DNA of 64,000 nucleotides from Liolophura sinensis (Eukaryota > Mollusca > Polyplacophora > Chitonida > Chitonidae). Positions 44,201 to 54,162 of this stretch are shown here, one piece after another. The stretch is taken from the NCBI RefSeq assembly GCF_032854445.1, contig NC_088305.1, positions 25,063,628-25,127,627 of the forward strand, in the 5' to 3' direction. A program made the translations under genes and the position numbers. The first letter of the stretch is position 1, and each line of letters opens with the position of its first letter. The notes beneath the pieces are model-generated. The model was not told where the DNA came from. It did no database searches and saw only the letters and a list, made by a program, of their open reading frames with translations.

Positions 44201-46856
44201 GTTCAGCATGAAGGGGATAGTGCAATGACTGGTTGACCCGTTTCAGTATAATGGCTCGGGCGGGGCGGCTTACTTGCCTTCGGTAAGTCGTCTCAGTGAT
44301 GCAGCACTAAATAAAAGAGCGGTGGGGGTCCGTCCTCCTGCAACAAGGAGGCACATTACACGTGCATGCACCCTAATGATTCCTTCGTCGTCATATGACT
44401 GAAAAATTGTTGAGTACGACGTTAAACCCCAAGCACTCACTCACTCTCACCAATATCGGGAGCGCTAGATCCAGGATCAGTCCTGAGTCGAGTCAAACCT
44501 AAGACTTCAAAAGAGGAAGTTGTAACTTCCTCACTTGGCGTTCAGGAGGAAGGGGTATAGTGGAACGACTGGTTGACCAGTATCAGTATAATGGCTCGGG
44601 CAGGACATATGACTGAAAAATTGTTGAGCATGACGTTAAACCCCAAGCACTCACTCACTCACACCAATATGGTCGCTTTGAGTGAAAGTCCAGCTCAACC
44701 TGGCTTCTTCTTGTACGTGAGAAGGTCTGCAAGTAACCTGTGGATGGTTGTGGGTTTTCCCCGGGCTCTGCCTGATTTTTTTTCACCATAATGCTGGCAA
44801 CTGTTGTATAAGGGAACTCAAATATTCTTGAGTGTAGCACAAAACTTTAATCAAATAAAATAGTCTGATCGCCGTGTTATGATATGCTAAAATCAACCCA
44901 CTTTTCCTCATGATAAAATACCTCTGTTCTGTCCTCTAGTTCTTAAGTCACCTACACCTAATGGACTACAGTCTAATCGTGGGCATCCATGACTGCGAAC
45001 GTGCAGAGCAGGAACTTCAGTTTGCACTCGAGCAGCCGCCACTTCCAGTCCCCGGGGAAGAGGAGCACAGTGGGGAAGCGGCTGACGAGGTGGGGGAGGA
45101 GTCTAACGGGGTGGAAGGAGAGGACGAAGATGGGGCAGAGATGTATGGGGCACCTACACCTCCAGACAGTCCACTCACCATGTCACCTCAGCCATTCAAT
45201 GGAGAGATTGACCCAAAGATAGAGCTTTATGCCATCAAATCCAGCCCAGGTAGGTCCATTCTTAACATACCGGCCCTGAAGGCTCAGTTGGTAGAGCGTC
45301 CACTTCGGGGGCGGTAGACCCAGGGTCAATCCTGGGTCGGGTCACACCTGAGACCTTAAAAGAGGAAGTTGTAGCTTTCTCGCTTGAGCATTTAGCATTT
45401 AAGGGGAAAGTGCTAAGACTGGTTGACTCATATCAGTATAATGGCTTGGGTGGGTGGCTCACTTGCCTTCTTGGACTTTGTCTCAGTGAAGCAGCACTAG
45501 GTAAGAGCGGTGGAAATCTGTCTTGCAGCAAGGAGGCCATATGACTGGTCATATGACTGAAAAATTGTTAAGTACGATGTTGAACCGTAAGCACTCACTA
45601 ACTGCATTCTTCACATGCAGATCTATAGACTGTTCAGACCTGTTGATTCACTCACACTCTGTTTTCCAACATAAATATTCAGTGTCAAAACAAATTAATG
45701 TCATTTCAGATATAGTTAGCGATATGTCAGTTTAGGAACACCTTCTACATCACTGTGACGTTTATTGTTTTTTTTTTTTTTGACTGTAAGTACTGCCAGG
45801 GCTGCAATTTATTGTTGTTACATACAAACCCAACTGACCATTCGCTGTAATTAGTGCAGATTGAATGTTAAACACCAAAGGGGACCTCCCTGGCTCAGGC
45901 GGTTAGCGGGCTAGTGCAGCGTAATGACCCAGGAGTCTCTCACCAATGTGGTCGCTGTGAGTTTAAGTCGAGCTCATGCTGTCTTCCTCTCCGGCCATAA
46001 TTGGGAAGGTCTGGCAGCAAGCTGCGGATGGTTGTTGGTTTCCCCCGGGCTCTGCCCGGTTTCCTCCCACCGTAATGCTGGCTGTCGTCGTATAAGTGAA
46101 ATATTCTGGAGTACGGCATAAAACACCAATCAAATAAATAAATAAATAAATAAAGTTAAACACCTAAGTGGGCGTAGTCCGAGGGGGTTAACACGCTAGC
46201 CCAGTGCAATGACCCAGCAGCGCCCCACCAATGTGGTCGCTGTGAGTTCAAATCCAGGTCCTGGTGGCTTCCTATCTACCTGTATGTGGGAAGGTTAGGG
46301 TGGTGGCCTTTCAGATGCTAGGTCTTGCGGTCAAGGTTCAGTACCTTCCTCAGGGAAATTTACGCGACCCCACTGCTGCTGTTTCGCCCAGAGCTCCACA
46401 ATGGTGCTGTCTCATGTTGTCTTACATGGAATCGGCTCGATTTCGCTTGCATTCCGCCAATATGTCTTCTGTCACTCATGGAAAAGTTTGCCGGGGTAAT
46501 TTGCCAGAGGTCAGTGGTTTTTTCTAGACACTCCAGTTTCCTCTACCCATAATATCCAGTCCACTATTGTATGGAGTGGATAATTGTTGAGTTTGGTGGG
46601 CGACAACAATCAAAAACCAAAAAAATCAAAATCAAGATTTTTAAAAACATTGATCTGTGATGGTGTTTCAGAGAGCAGCAGAAAAGAGATTTACTTCTTG
46701 GCAATGATAGACATACTCACAAAGTACGGTGTTAAGAAGCGCACGGCTCAGGCGGCGAAGACAGTCAAGCATGGGGCTGGAGCAGAGATTTCCACCGTGC
46801 GTCCTGACCAGTATGGCCGCCGATTCCTCGACTTCATTTCCAAGTGCATCGAATGA
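29166..46856 (+). CDS. PIP4K2: PIP4K2: phosphatidylinositol 5-phosphate 4-kinase type 2 (whole gene)
   Basis: Nine exons: 29166-29279, 31263-31360, 32465-32561, 33224-33373, 34383-34529, 37799-37837, 43167-43280, 44940-45249 and 46672-46856. They sum to 1254 nt, 417 residues plus stop, against 406-421 in human PIP4K2A/B/C. All introns are GT/AG and all phases agree. The enzyme phosphorylates PI5P at the 4-position to give PI(4,5)P2 on cytosolic membrane faces. Visible family features are [23 protein letters not shown]-site lysine 134 (YFIKTL), DLKGST (200-205), [11 protein letters not shown] (from 261), an acidic insert followed by PTPPDSP, the metal-binding IDIL aspartate 370, and the specificity loop [20 protein letters not shown]. 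Ala382 there corresponds to Ala381 of human PIP4K2B, which favours PI5P over PI4P. Met185 replaces the Thr of the TRNVF nucleotide-base motif of human PIP4K2B. Family assignment is very secure; which vertebrate paralogue is closest is undecided. Confidence 0.97.
31263..31360 (+). CDS. PIP4K2: PIP4K2 exon 2
   Basis: 98 nt, residues 39-70 plus two bases. Acceptor TTTTCAG, donor ACAA/GTAAGT. Contains [20 protein letters not shown], the most conserved N-lobe stretch of the family. Confidence 0.96.
31485..31685. mobile_element. Small inverted-repeat DNA element, copy 1
   Basis: About 0.2 kb in PIP4K2 intron 2 with ends CACCTAAAATTTCGTCCATG and GTGGACGAAATTTTAGGTCA, which are inverted repeats with one mismatch. 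The interior has TTAATTTTAGAAAGG and no coding capacity. Copy 2 is at 59377-59592 with the same internal order, which defines a family. Confidence 0.8.
31745..31870 (+). mobile_element. SINE family C, degenerate
   Basis: A box B-like GATGGTTCAAATCCAGGTGC is followed by CTCGGTATTTACTTGTACCT, GTCAGGTGCATTGAC and CTCTACCCATAAGCTGG. A related element lies at about 41330-41505. The head is too diverged to name a tRNA. Confidence 0.5.
32011..32245 (+). mobile_element. SINE family A, diverged, PIP4K2 intron 2
   Basis: Has AATGACCCAGGAGC, GCGGTCGCTGTGAACTC, TCCGGTTTCCTCCCAC and CTTGAGTACAGCGTTAAACA with tail CACCAATGAAACAAAA. It has partial deletions in the tRNA head. Confidence 0.75.
32465..32561 (+). 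CDS. PIP4K2: PIP4K2 exon 3
   Basis: 97 nt up to residue 103. Acceptor TCTAACAG, donor ATG/GTAAGG. Reads [20 protein letters not shown] then LRERFGIDD, nearly identical to vertebrate PIP4K2. Confidence 0.96.
33224..33373 (+). CDS. PIP4K2: PIP4K2 exon 4
   Basis: 150 nt, residues 104-153, phase 0 to 0. Contains [26 protein letters not shown] with ATP-binding Lys134, and [15 protein letters not shown]. Donor CAG/GTAAGA. Confidence 0.96.
34137..34228. repeat. Two-copy 47-bp tandem repeat
   Basis: TCTCACATGGTTAGGCGATC and TAATGAACAACATACTCACA are repeated with a few changes (GACAATC, GAACGACATACTCACA) in PIP4K2 intron 4. Confidence 0.8.
34383..34529 (+). CDS. PIP4K2: PIP4K2 exon 5
   Basis: 147 nt, residues 154-202. 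Contains [18 protein letters not shown], the nucleotide-base segment [11 protein letters not shown] with Met185, and KKYDLK. Acceptor GTTGCAG, donor AAG/GTGAGT. Confidence 0.96.
34650..34898 (+). mobile_element. SINE family A, PIP4K2 intron 5
   Basis: The head is shortened, then GTAATGACCCAGGACTC, GCGGTCGCTGTGAGTTCAAG, CACCATAATGCTGGCTGC and the tail CACCAATCAAATAAATAAAT. Confidence 0.85.
35618..36030 (+). pseudogene. Relic of a zinc-finger (BED-like/transposon-associated) gene
   Basis: Inside PIP4K2 intron 5 an ATG opens 74 codons ending in TGA. The peptide has [20 protein letters not shown], then [20 protein letters not shown], then CSGWRH. The FCELC pair followed by a tyrosine, SGW and a histidine resembles the CxxC...H zinc fingers at the N-terminus of hAT-like transposase-derived proteins. 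After 35842 related coding-like sequence continues only across frame changes ([27 protein letters not shown]). No introns or terminal repeats were identified. It is most likely a decayed intronic insertion; a small functional protein is less likely. Confidence 0.45.
37169..37329 (+). mobile_element. SINE family A, 5'-truncated, PIP4K2 intron 5
   Basis: Starts at CTGTAAGTGGGAAGGTC and ends in CACCAATCAAATAAATAAAG. The body is well conserved, the tRNA head missing. Confidence 0.85.
37482..37749 (+). mobile_element. SINE family A, full length, directly upstream of PIP4K2 exon 6
   Basis: An intact head (GACCTCCATGGCTCAGTTGG, GAGTTTAAGTCCAGC), body and AATAAATAAATAAATT tail. The tail ends 49 bp before the microexon at 37799, so the SINE sets most of the sequence around its branch point. 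Confidence 0.9.
37799..37837 (+). CDS. PIP4K2: PIP4K2 exon 6 (39-nt microexon)
   Basis: Thirteen codons, [13 protein letters not shown], residues 203-215, completing the DLKGST motif across the junction with exon 5. Acceptor TCCTCAG, donor AGG/GTGAGT, phase 0 at both ends. Human PIP4K2 has GSTVAREASDKEK here. The end of a SINE lies only 49 bp upstream. Confidence 0.93.
39163..39182. repeat. Poly(A) tract in PIP4K2 intron 6
   Basis: About 20 adenines. Other homopolymer T tracts lie nearby at 38921-38945 and 39476-39496. It could be a retroelement tail, but no element body was recognised. Confidence 0.6.
41330..41505 (+). mobile_element. SINE family C, degenerate, PIP4K2 intron 6
   Basis: GCAGGCTCAAATCCAGGTCC (box B-like), TTGTCAGGTACTTGGTGAAG, GGCAGTGGTTTACTCC and GCTGTACCCACAAAAACCGG align in order with 31745-31870. 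Confidence 0.5.
41641..41680. repeat. Poly(C) then (AC)n microsatellite
   Basis: Seventeen cytosines followed by about eleven AC dinucleotides, in PIP4K2 intron 6. Confidence 0.9.
42224..42430. repeat. Two-copy tandem repeat of about 100 bp
   Basis: CACTACATTGAATTGTTTCC, TTGAATATTTCAGGCTTA, ACCACATTGACCTTCCTTTT and GCACAGTGAA repeat once with few changes. Weaker relatives of the ACTACATTGAA phrase continue from 42040 to 42560. Confidence 0.8.
42683..42777 (+). mobile_element. SINE family A, 3' fragment
   Basis: CCCAGTTTCCTCCCACCATA, ATGCTGGCTGTCGCCG and GTAAGTGAAATATTCTTGCG then AACACCAATCAAAAAAATG. Only the 3' third is present. Confidence 0.8.
42938..42990 (+). mobile_element. SINE family A, short 3' relic
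   Basis: CACATATTCTTGAGTACATT and GTAAAACAACAATCGAAAG resemble the 3' end of family A. Very short. Confidence 0.4.
43167..43280 (+). CDS. PIP4K2: PIP4K2 exon 7
   Basis: 114 nt, residues 216-253, reading [20 protein letters not shown] and on to TLTKDVD. Acceptor GTCCCAG, donor GAT/GTGAGT. Follows the 5.3-kb intron 6, the largest in the gene. Confidence 0.96.
43358..43470 (+). mobile_element. SINE family A, internally deleted, PIP4K2 intron 7
   Basis: The head CCTCTGTGGCCTAGTTGTTA and GTTCAAATCCAGTTCATGC join TCCGGTTGTTTGTGGGAAG, then directly ACATAAAACACCAGTCAAAT. About 120 bp of body are missing. Confidence 0.7.
44105..44445 (+). mobile_element. SINE family B, PIP4K2 intron 7
   Basis: A tRNA-like part (GTAGATCCAGGATCAATCCT), then AAAAGAGGAAGTTGTAACTT, GGTTGACCCGTTTCAG, CCTTCGGTAAGTCGTCTCAG, CATATGACTGAAAAATTGTT and a tail of GAGTACGACGTTAAACCCCA with AGCACTCACTCACTC. 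Confidence 0.85.
44446..44663 (+). mobile_element. SINE family B, internally deleted, adjacent to the previous copy
   Basis: A second copy begins exactly in the tail of the first (TCTCACCAATATCGGGAGCG) and lacks the middle domain: GGCTCGGGCAGG joins directly to ACATATGACTGAAAAATTG. The tail is AGCACTCACTCACTC. Confidence 0.8.
44661..44863 (+). mobile_element. SINE family A, 5'-truncated, joined to family B
   Basis: Begins CACCAATATGGTCGCTTTGA straight after the ACTCACTCAC tail of the family B copy and ends TTTAATCAAATAAAATAG, 76 bp before PIP4K2 exon 8. Confidence 0.75.
44940..45249 (+). CDS. PIP4K2: PIP4K2 exon 8
   Basis: 310 nt, residues 254-356 plus one base. Contains [20 protein letters not shown], then a Glu/Asp-rich insert of about 55 residues longer in acidic runs than I recall for vertebrates, then [10 protein letters not shown] and [15 protein letters not shown]. 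Acceptor CCTCTAG, donor CCAG/GTAGGT. A family B SINE starts about 20 bp after the donor. Confidence 0.95.
45271..45602 (+). mobile_element. SINE family B, full length with tRNA-like head
   Basis: The head GAAGGCTCAGTTGGTAGAGC (box A) and CCCAGGGTCAATCCTGGGTC (box B region) look tRNA-like. The body and a tail with GTAAGCACTCACTAACTG follow. It begins about 20 bp downstream of the PIP4K2 exon 8 donor. Confidence 0.85.
45878..46157 (+). mobile_element. SINE family A, full length, PIP4K2 intron 8
   Basis: The head GACCTCCCTGGCTCAGGCGG and GAGTTTAAGTCGAGCTC, a full body and a long tail CAATCAAATAAATAAATAAA. Confidence 0.9.
46162..46625 (+). mobile_element. Composite SINE: family A head with a foreign middle and 3' end
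   Basis: The first 130 bp are family A (GTGCAATGACCCAGCAGC, GTGGTCGCTGTGAGTTCAAA). From about 46296 the sequence is unlike A or B for about 220 bp. It ends with TTTCCTCTACCCATAATATC, TGGATAATTGTTGAGTTTGG and GACAACAATCAAAAACC, a SINE-like 3' end. It could be a recombinant SINE or two overlapping insertions. It ends 47 bp before exon 9. Confidence 0.5.
46672..46856 (+). CDS. PIP4K2: PIP4K2 exon 9 (terminal)
   Basis: 185 nt, residues 357-417 and TGA. Reads [20 protein letters not shown], then [20 protein letters not shown], then [17 protein letters not shown]. Holds catalytic Asp370 and the type 2 specificity loop with Ala382. Acceptor TGTTTCAG. Confidence 0.97.
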
Positions 46857-47640
46857 GACTTCACAGCTTTACATCGGAGGCATGGTTTACAGAATTAGAT
46901 TGTACACAATTATGATGTAAAAATTATTTAAATGTACAGTTATAGTATTGCATTGTCAGCCATACTCCCATCACCTTTTCACCGCATTCTTTCTCTCATT
47001 GCATTTTTTCTTTCCACTTTTTTCAAAAGTTGCTCTCTGAAGGGATACATATAAACATGAATCACCCTTTAACTGCACAAATTCTTCCTCAATTTTAGTA
47101 CGCAAAACAAAATAATTTTACATTATAAAATCACACATGTGAGGAAGTGGGGCTGGAGGGCTGGAACACTTTACCCCATTCAACCAACATCTGACCTGTT
47201 TTCAGTTTAGTTCTCTTCAGCTTGGCTGAACTTCAGTGAAGTATTCCAACCTAGAAACCCCTCTTCATTTGGTCAGCTACTTTCCTTGCAGGGTATTCAA
47301 CCACTTGTGTATGAAGCATTCGGGACCATTCATAGTGTTATGTCAAAAGCAGTCTTCAGTCAAACCTACAAAGAGCCGTGCCACTTCTTGTTTTATTTTT
47401 TAAAGAAAATGTTGTAGTGTAAATTAAGGTGAACGCTTGAAGAAGGCGTGTTTTTCTGTTACAAGGCTAACGTGTAATTTCCCCAGTTGTTATTTTGTAG
47501 TATCCTGTGATGGAATCCACGATCGGAAGGTGGTTCTTCTCATTCTTAAAAGCGTTTTTTTTTTTTCTTCTTTTTTTTATTCAGCACGTCTCTTGATGCA
47601 GGACACACAGTAAAATCAATATGACTATTAATCTCTATGG
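46857..47640 (+). other. Presumed PIP4K2 3' UTR and downstream sequence
   Basis: AT-rich sequence after the stop codon. I did not find a convincing AATAAA with a downstream GT-rich element, so the polyadenylation site is unplaced. Confidence 0.4.
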
Positions 47641-50600
47641 ATATTGATTGTGAATATGAGCATGCTTATTCTGTGTACATATTTTAATGTGATATCTAAA
47701 ACCAACAATCCAGGGGATGTTAGAAAGCAAAGGAATTCACTTGGGGGACACATTACTACTGTTGTGGATAACCCTAAATCCTCCTCTAAATTCAACCACA
47801 AAGGTACAAATTTAGAAGCAGTTTGAAAACAAAATTCATCAGATTTTTTGAAGACTGAAATGTGTTATTTAGGTGTGGGCACATAAACTTATCAGCAATT
47901 ATGAAAAGGCCTGTGCAGTTAGAGCAACAGGAGTCCCGCGTGCCAAAACGTGCACTGTGTGTAAGATTGAATTTGGTAAGGATTTGGGGCACTTGTTAGT
48001 GTTTCTTTATGTATTCAATTGCCAAAACACTGGTTCTATTGGATTGTCAGACAAACACTTAGGACTGTTGGTATACGGCAATAATATTGTTCTCATGACT
48101 TGATTATCCCACTGTTGTTGTCCAACTTTATTGTAGCAGTATGCATTTATACTGTACAAGCACCTGATATCCAAGATTTTCTTTCTTATGTAGTGTCATT
48201 ACTAAACCCACACACCAACATTTTTAATGCGGATACTCCGATAGGCATACGCATTTGCGAATTTCTTCCTGGACAGAATGAATTTGTAATGTTGCTAATG
48301 TATAGGCCCAGTTAGTAACGTTGTCAAATCATGTCACGTGCATTATCTGCAAAGTTCTGTGCCAAAAGTTTGATGTACACCCGCCACGTAAAACAAAAAT
48401 GTCCCTGAGTATAGACATTCTTTGTATGGGTAACATAGAAGGAGGACCATTAGGAAAGAAATTCGTCCTCAGTGATTTGGTACATCGTATTTTAACAGAG
48501 TTTGTAATGATTCACACCGAAGCTTGTTAGTCTGCGTTGCTTTGACCGAATGTTAACCTTCGAGAACTTTTTTATCGTTATCTTTTATTTTTAGAATACC
48601 ACAGAACCTCATAACGAGGCATTGAAATAGACAAAGCATCATTTCATGATGTGCGCTTATTTTTTAAAAATTACAAGAACGAAGCTGGGTAAGGTTTATT
48701 TACTTCCCAACAAATATTTATTTGGGCAGAAATGTTGACCTAATAGGTAAATTACACGTATTACGGTTCATGTAACTTTTTACCAACAGTATTTACATTT
48801 ATGACCACAACATCTGGCGTCCGCTGCAAGATGCAGCTATCGCTTAACGTGTTTTGTGGCCACCTCGATGAGATTTCACACAATTTTTTTTTCGTGTTAG
48901 AATTTCCGAAGCCCTTAAACCTCATCAGGTAGCTATTTTTTAATGTTAGAGGCCACAAATTCATGCAAGCTATTTTGTTACATGATGTAAAGCGAGAGAA
49001 ATTTGCTATGATAGAAAAAAAAGTAGAGCATCAGTTTAGACAGCTGTCTTGGTATCTGGACTCGGAAAATAAATGCGGGATACTGCGTTCTAATTTGGAA
49101 TTATGGTGCGTACTATGTGAGTACTATTTCTTCTCCTCCTCACAGAAGTTGATGTTAAAATGACGACACTCATAAACTGAACAATCGAAAAGAAACCGTA
49201 TTTGCCAAGCTGATCCAAGCAAGAACCTGTCACAATTAGGAAGAAATTGCATTGTTTCGATAGGTTGGATGTTACACAACTGTAGCTGTGCAGCAGACTA
49301 CAGCAAGAAGCTGTCGCAGTGTTAACGCTAGCAAGTTTAACCAAAATGTGCGCGACTTGTAGTATGATAGGCGGGATATTCCACAAACCTCTAAATAGAT
49401 GTGGAATAGTAAATGAACTGACCATCTCCATTACCTAGGATTTTAATTGAGCCACTTAAGTACCATCTAACTGTACAGTGATGCCCTATTGTGGGAAGCG
49501 ACAGCAGACGTATCTCGCTCCATCCCTGAATAATCCATGATATTGTTAATAGTTTTGTGGTCGAATGTATGTATGACGTGTCTTGAGTTGTTGGCCCAAG
49601 TTTGCATTACTGTGAACAGTTTTTGAAGTGCATCAGTAATATCCCAATTGAGTATAAAGTCATACATATTTGTGTTAAACTCTGACTACAGATGTCAGTC
49701 TTATGGGTTACATTTTTGTCAGGTCGGTCTGTGTTATATAAATGTGCCATGGCGGAGTGGTAGACTATCAGTTGATGTGTTTTTCCTTTTGGCTTGTTTA
49801 AATTTTTTTTTTCTAAGTGGAAAAGAAACGGCATTTTAAGACTCCACCTGAACCGATTGTGCCAGTTAATAGTCTACATACTGCTGACAGAAGTGTAACG
49901 CCTTCTAGCATTGCCAGTATGCTAGGGTAGGGTAGCTCATTTTGTATATCTCGCATAAGCAGAGCCATTTTGTATTTAGTGCATGCATATAAATATATAT
50001 ACATAGTACACATTTGTATCATTACCTTTATCAAGGTGGTAAGTGTATACCCCCCCCCCCCCCCTCCAACACACCTCCACTTTTGTGTATATTGTAAATA
50101 TCTCTTTATAACAAGGTGTACACCTTGTGAAGCATTATTTGTATCATTGTTTTCCCTGATCATCGCTGTGGAGTTATATTCTACGTCTTGTACAGTGTTG
50201 GGCTCGGTATACTCGGCAGTAGCGACAGGGGAGATAACTACAGACACTTGAACTAGTCACGTTTTGGGTCTGGATGGCATGCCCCCCGGGTTGGATTTAC
50301 AGTACAGCGTGTAAATAGACCATACCTTTAGTGGCCGTCTGTGTTCGACGTCCCTTTTTAAAATAACGGAACAAATATTTCCAAACAAGGGACATGTGTT
50401 TATTCTTTTTTCCATTTGTATTTTATTTTAAATCAAATTGAAGTAGGCCAGATTTTATAAGGTGTTCTTTTATCTGTCTCAGAACCTAACATCTACTTAA
50501 GGGTTAAAATCATGCACCGTGGGGCGACTGTGCCCAGCATTCAGTGATCAAACGTGTTCAGTACTTAACGCCCTCGGTACCCTAACTATGGCTTTTCCCA

Positions 50601-50888
50601 TCACTTGCGCACTTGTATAGTACAAGTAATATGTCGTCCACACTTCGATAGATACTGGAACTGACTCAGACGCAAAGCATTTGTATATCATAGGCGGCAT
50701 TACACAAGCCATGGACGATTTGTATCGGGTCAATGACGACTACCCTCTAAAACTGATGCCTTACATTAATAGAATGCTATGATGTTATTGGTAGGCCAAC
50801 AAAATTTTTTGGTACTTAGGTCTTATGAGTTCTGTTTTCCCAACACAATACTTCGGGATATTGTTTTGCCCGTGACATAATATTGTTC
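47641..50888. other. Intergenic sequence, no gene identified
   Basis: Contains scattered open frames of 60-144 codons. One stretch, 47873-47979 on plus, is flanked by TTATTTAG and GAATTTG/GTAAGG and encodes KACAVRATGVPRAKTCTVCK with a CxVC pair. It could be an isolated exon or transposon relic, but I could not link it to anything. A poly(C) run lies at 50049-50065. Confidence 0.35.
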
Positions 50889-50991
50889 TGCAGTAGTGCA
50901 GTCTTGTCTTGCAGTAACACAATCTTGTCCTACAGTAACGCAACCTTGTCCTGCAGTAACACAATCTTGTCCTGCAGTAACACAATCTAGA
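50889..50991. repeat. 21-bp tandem repeat, five copies
   Basis: The unit CTTGTCCTGCAGTAACACAA (plus one base) recurs about five times with small changes. Confidence 0.9.
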
Positions 50992-53900
50992 GTATTTTAG
51001 CATCACCGAGAAAACATAGCATTGTGTTAAAGTTAACAAATTCTTCTCTTAGAATGTAGCGTGGAACATTTAGCCTCTATCACATTGCTGTCAATGATCG
51101 TCAGATGGCAAATGTGTAGGTCAGCCGTATGTAACACAGGGTGCATCACCCCTGTGGTGATAAAGTAGCTTGTAGTTACAAAATTAGGCGAGGCCCACCA
51201 TGCAACACGTGGACAGCGCTAATACGGTTATGTTACGACTGTTCACTTGCCGATAATTTCGGATCAGACTGGTTTTGGAATTAACGAAGTAACTAGTGTC
51301 GCAAATCATTGGCTCTTATCACTGGGCATGCAGTGGACAGTCTGGTTAGGGGTTTCATAAAAAAACTTAAAATTACGAAGAAGTACCAGTACTTGGAGCG
51401 ATGGTGTCACTAAAATCTGACTCGTCCTGCGCATCGTGCCCTTGTCACTTGTCACTGTTTTTCCGTTTCCCAACCTGACTGGCGAATTCCATTATGTCAG
51501 TGGGGCTCAGCAGTCCGCTATATGGGGAAACATAAGAGACGTTTACAAAGCTTCATTAGTCGATATTTTCTAACTTTGCTCGTAAATCACGTCACCTTAA
51601 AACGCTACAACCTATACAATGTTTTTTGTGAGAAATAGGACTAAAGACGCTTTTGGAAATAGATCCCGGATCTTGAAACTGATGGAACAGCTGTCCTTCG
51701 GTCTACCTGAATAATAATTCCATAATAAATAATACTATGATTATTCATGATTTGTATTGTTATTTAAATGAGTGGCCATGTTGTGCAAGAAGACAAGAGA
51801 TTACTGGTCAATCAGTTACAACATTTGTCTCCCTTTGTGGAAGGCTTGTGAACCCCATTGCAGCCGATATCGCTTTGTAGCCTTTGTCACAATAACCTTG
51901 TGAGTACAGTCAACTAACACGGTCTGGAATAAGAGTATGTTACACTGCGTGCAGCAGAACGCCTGTAAGTGTGGATTATCAATTTTTACAGCTTTGAGAG
52001 GATAATCAAAAGAGAACGGATATGCAACGTGATCTCGTCGCTATGTTCAGTCACTGAAATTTGATTCTCGTCCTGTAAGTGTGGCGTATTTTTGCAGATT
52101 AACTTACGGCAAAGCTAAAACTTCGAAGTCTTCCTTATCTATCTGGAGCAGTGGTTAAGGACATTTCAATACTGGAAGGAATTGTTGTGCGCCACCAGCC
52201 CAAATTATGCCTCCAGCATTTGCACTGCTCTTAAACAAACTTAGCCCTGATATACCAGAGAATGCAACCGAAAACCACCTTCCACAAGATCTGAATAAAA
52301 CGGAACACCGAAACGTTGACAGTGACGAAGCACAGCTTTCGGCAAAATCAAGAAAGACAAAACACTGAATAATGTGGCCGATTGTAAAAAGTCACAGCTA
52401 GGTAAAATCAACTGCAGTTTATGAGACACAGGTAATGGAACCATGCGTATATCTTTTGGCAAAAGAGACTGGTGTGCATTGTAACCATATGAACGTGTTA
52501 ATAGTAATCCGGCGTTGTGTTTGTGAGTTCAGTTGTGGCAGGTGGTAGTGTAATTGGCATTTCAAAGTGTATGCCAGAGACTCGGACGCGTTTTGTTGAT
52601 ACTTGATCGTTAAGGTATATATATTGATGGGAAAAGCAGGGAGCATAACCGAGGGTCTTAATACTGAAATGAGATCAAAATGTTCCTGACGATGTGGTTA
52701 AATGTGTAATAAAGATCATAATACTGCCATCGTTCAGAAACACGACTCTTTGTCTGTTTTCCCTACTGCAAGTTTGGATCTTGATACACATATACAGGCA
52801 ACATCTGTATCACAATGTTGTCGCTGGGCTAAGTTATACTGTCCATACTGTAATCTGTGTACAGGATTCTGCTGGTGAGTCCCGGAGACATTGTTGTCAT
52901 CTAAATATTTATTAAACGTGATAACAATACAATACATTGAGCAATTCTAGACGAAGGCCGTCTAATATATGGCAGATAACATGGCGTATTTCTTTAGATG
53001 GCCTCAGACCCCCATTAATTTTCCACACAACGTTTAGCGCAGTTGCTCAGTCCCAAACATTCCGTGACCAGTAAACTTTAGTGCATATCTGGTCCAACGT
53101 GTGAGAAAGCAGCCATAAACATCTTGACGTAGAATGGACCTTTCCACGCCGGTAACTGGGAGGGGTGCCTAGCAAGGTCAATGGCACGTCACTCGGAGCT
53201 CGTCACCATCTGTCTCCTTGTGTCCTATTGCCCAGAATTTCTAATTTTCATTATTAAGACTAATACCTGCCTATGGCTTAAATACTTTCCATCATTTTGC
53301 TTGTACCTACATGTATACACCAAAAATCGCAGGCTGTCAGCGAAAAAAGACTTTACATTCTAAAACACACAGAATTACATTCGTCCCTCCCAAGAAACGG
53401 AAGTGCTTATGGGGGAACAAAACCCAAACGGAGGTACACTAATAAGAGGCCGGATTGCACACGTTATACTTGTGACCATTTGCCAAATTTGCACAGCTTG
53501 CAAAATTTTACATCGTACTGCCTGGCTTTCGGAACAGCGTAAAGGAATAAGCCTGGTCGGTCTGGTGTAATTACCGATGCATTCCTTTGTTTCAGGATAG
53601 CCTGAGATCGGTTGGTGAATGTTCCCAAATCATCGTCCAGGTAAACCCTTCTGAATGGTTACATTCACTTAACTGGATTTTGTTTCCTGTCACCCGCGGC
53701 GAAACAAAGCCAGGACTTAACTTTTAACAGGAGTCTGGGAATCTGACTCTCATCACGACTCTCGTAAACAAAATCTGTAGGAATTCTTAACATTCCTACT
53801 TTTATTATAGTAAATAATACATCGTTTCAGACCTAATTTGATGAACATAGAACCCGTAAAATATGCTTGCTTAAAATTATATGCTTTGAAATCTTCTCTT

Positions 53901-54150
53901 CTTTCGATATCGTTACTATAGTTGGACTACATTCTGCTCAATTTCAGCGAAGAAAATCTGCGAGAATCCACTTGGATTCGGGTAAAGAAAAAGGACAAAA
54001 CTAAAGCCCTGAAAGCTGTACACGACGAAAACTGGTTTATTGTGACCTTAAGGCAGTTGTCAATTCATTTGGTCTCGTGCATTGTACCGGGATGGTAAAT
54101 ACCATGCATAACGTCCCAATTAATATATATGGCCTGCTCTGAGTTCAGGG
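50992..54150. other. Intergenic sequence, nothing identified
   Basis: Single-copy sequence with short open frames and no recognisable domain, RNA gene or repeat. Confidence 0.4.
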
Positions 54151-54162
54151 CCCAGTTTCACA

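Noticed and set aside
47873-47979. Candidate exon with a CTVCK cysteine pair
   Set aside because: It has plausible splice sites, but no partner exon or known domain, so it is left as a note in the intergenic entry.
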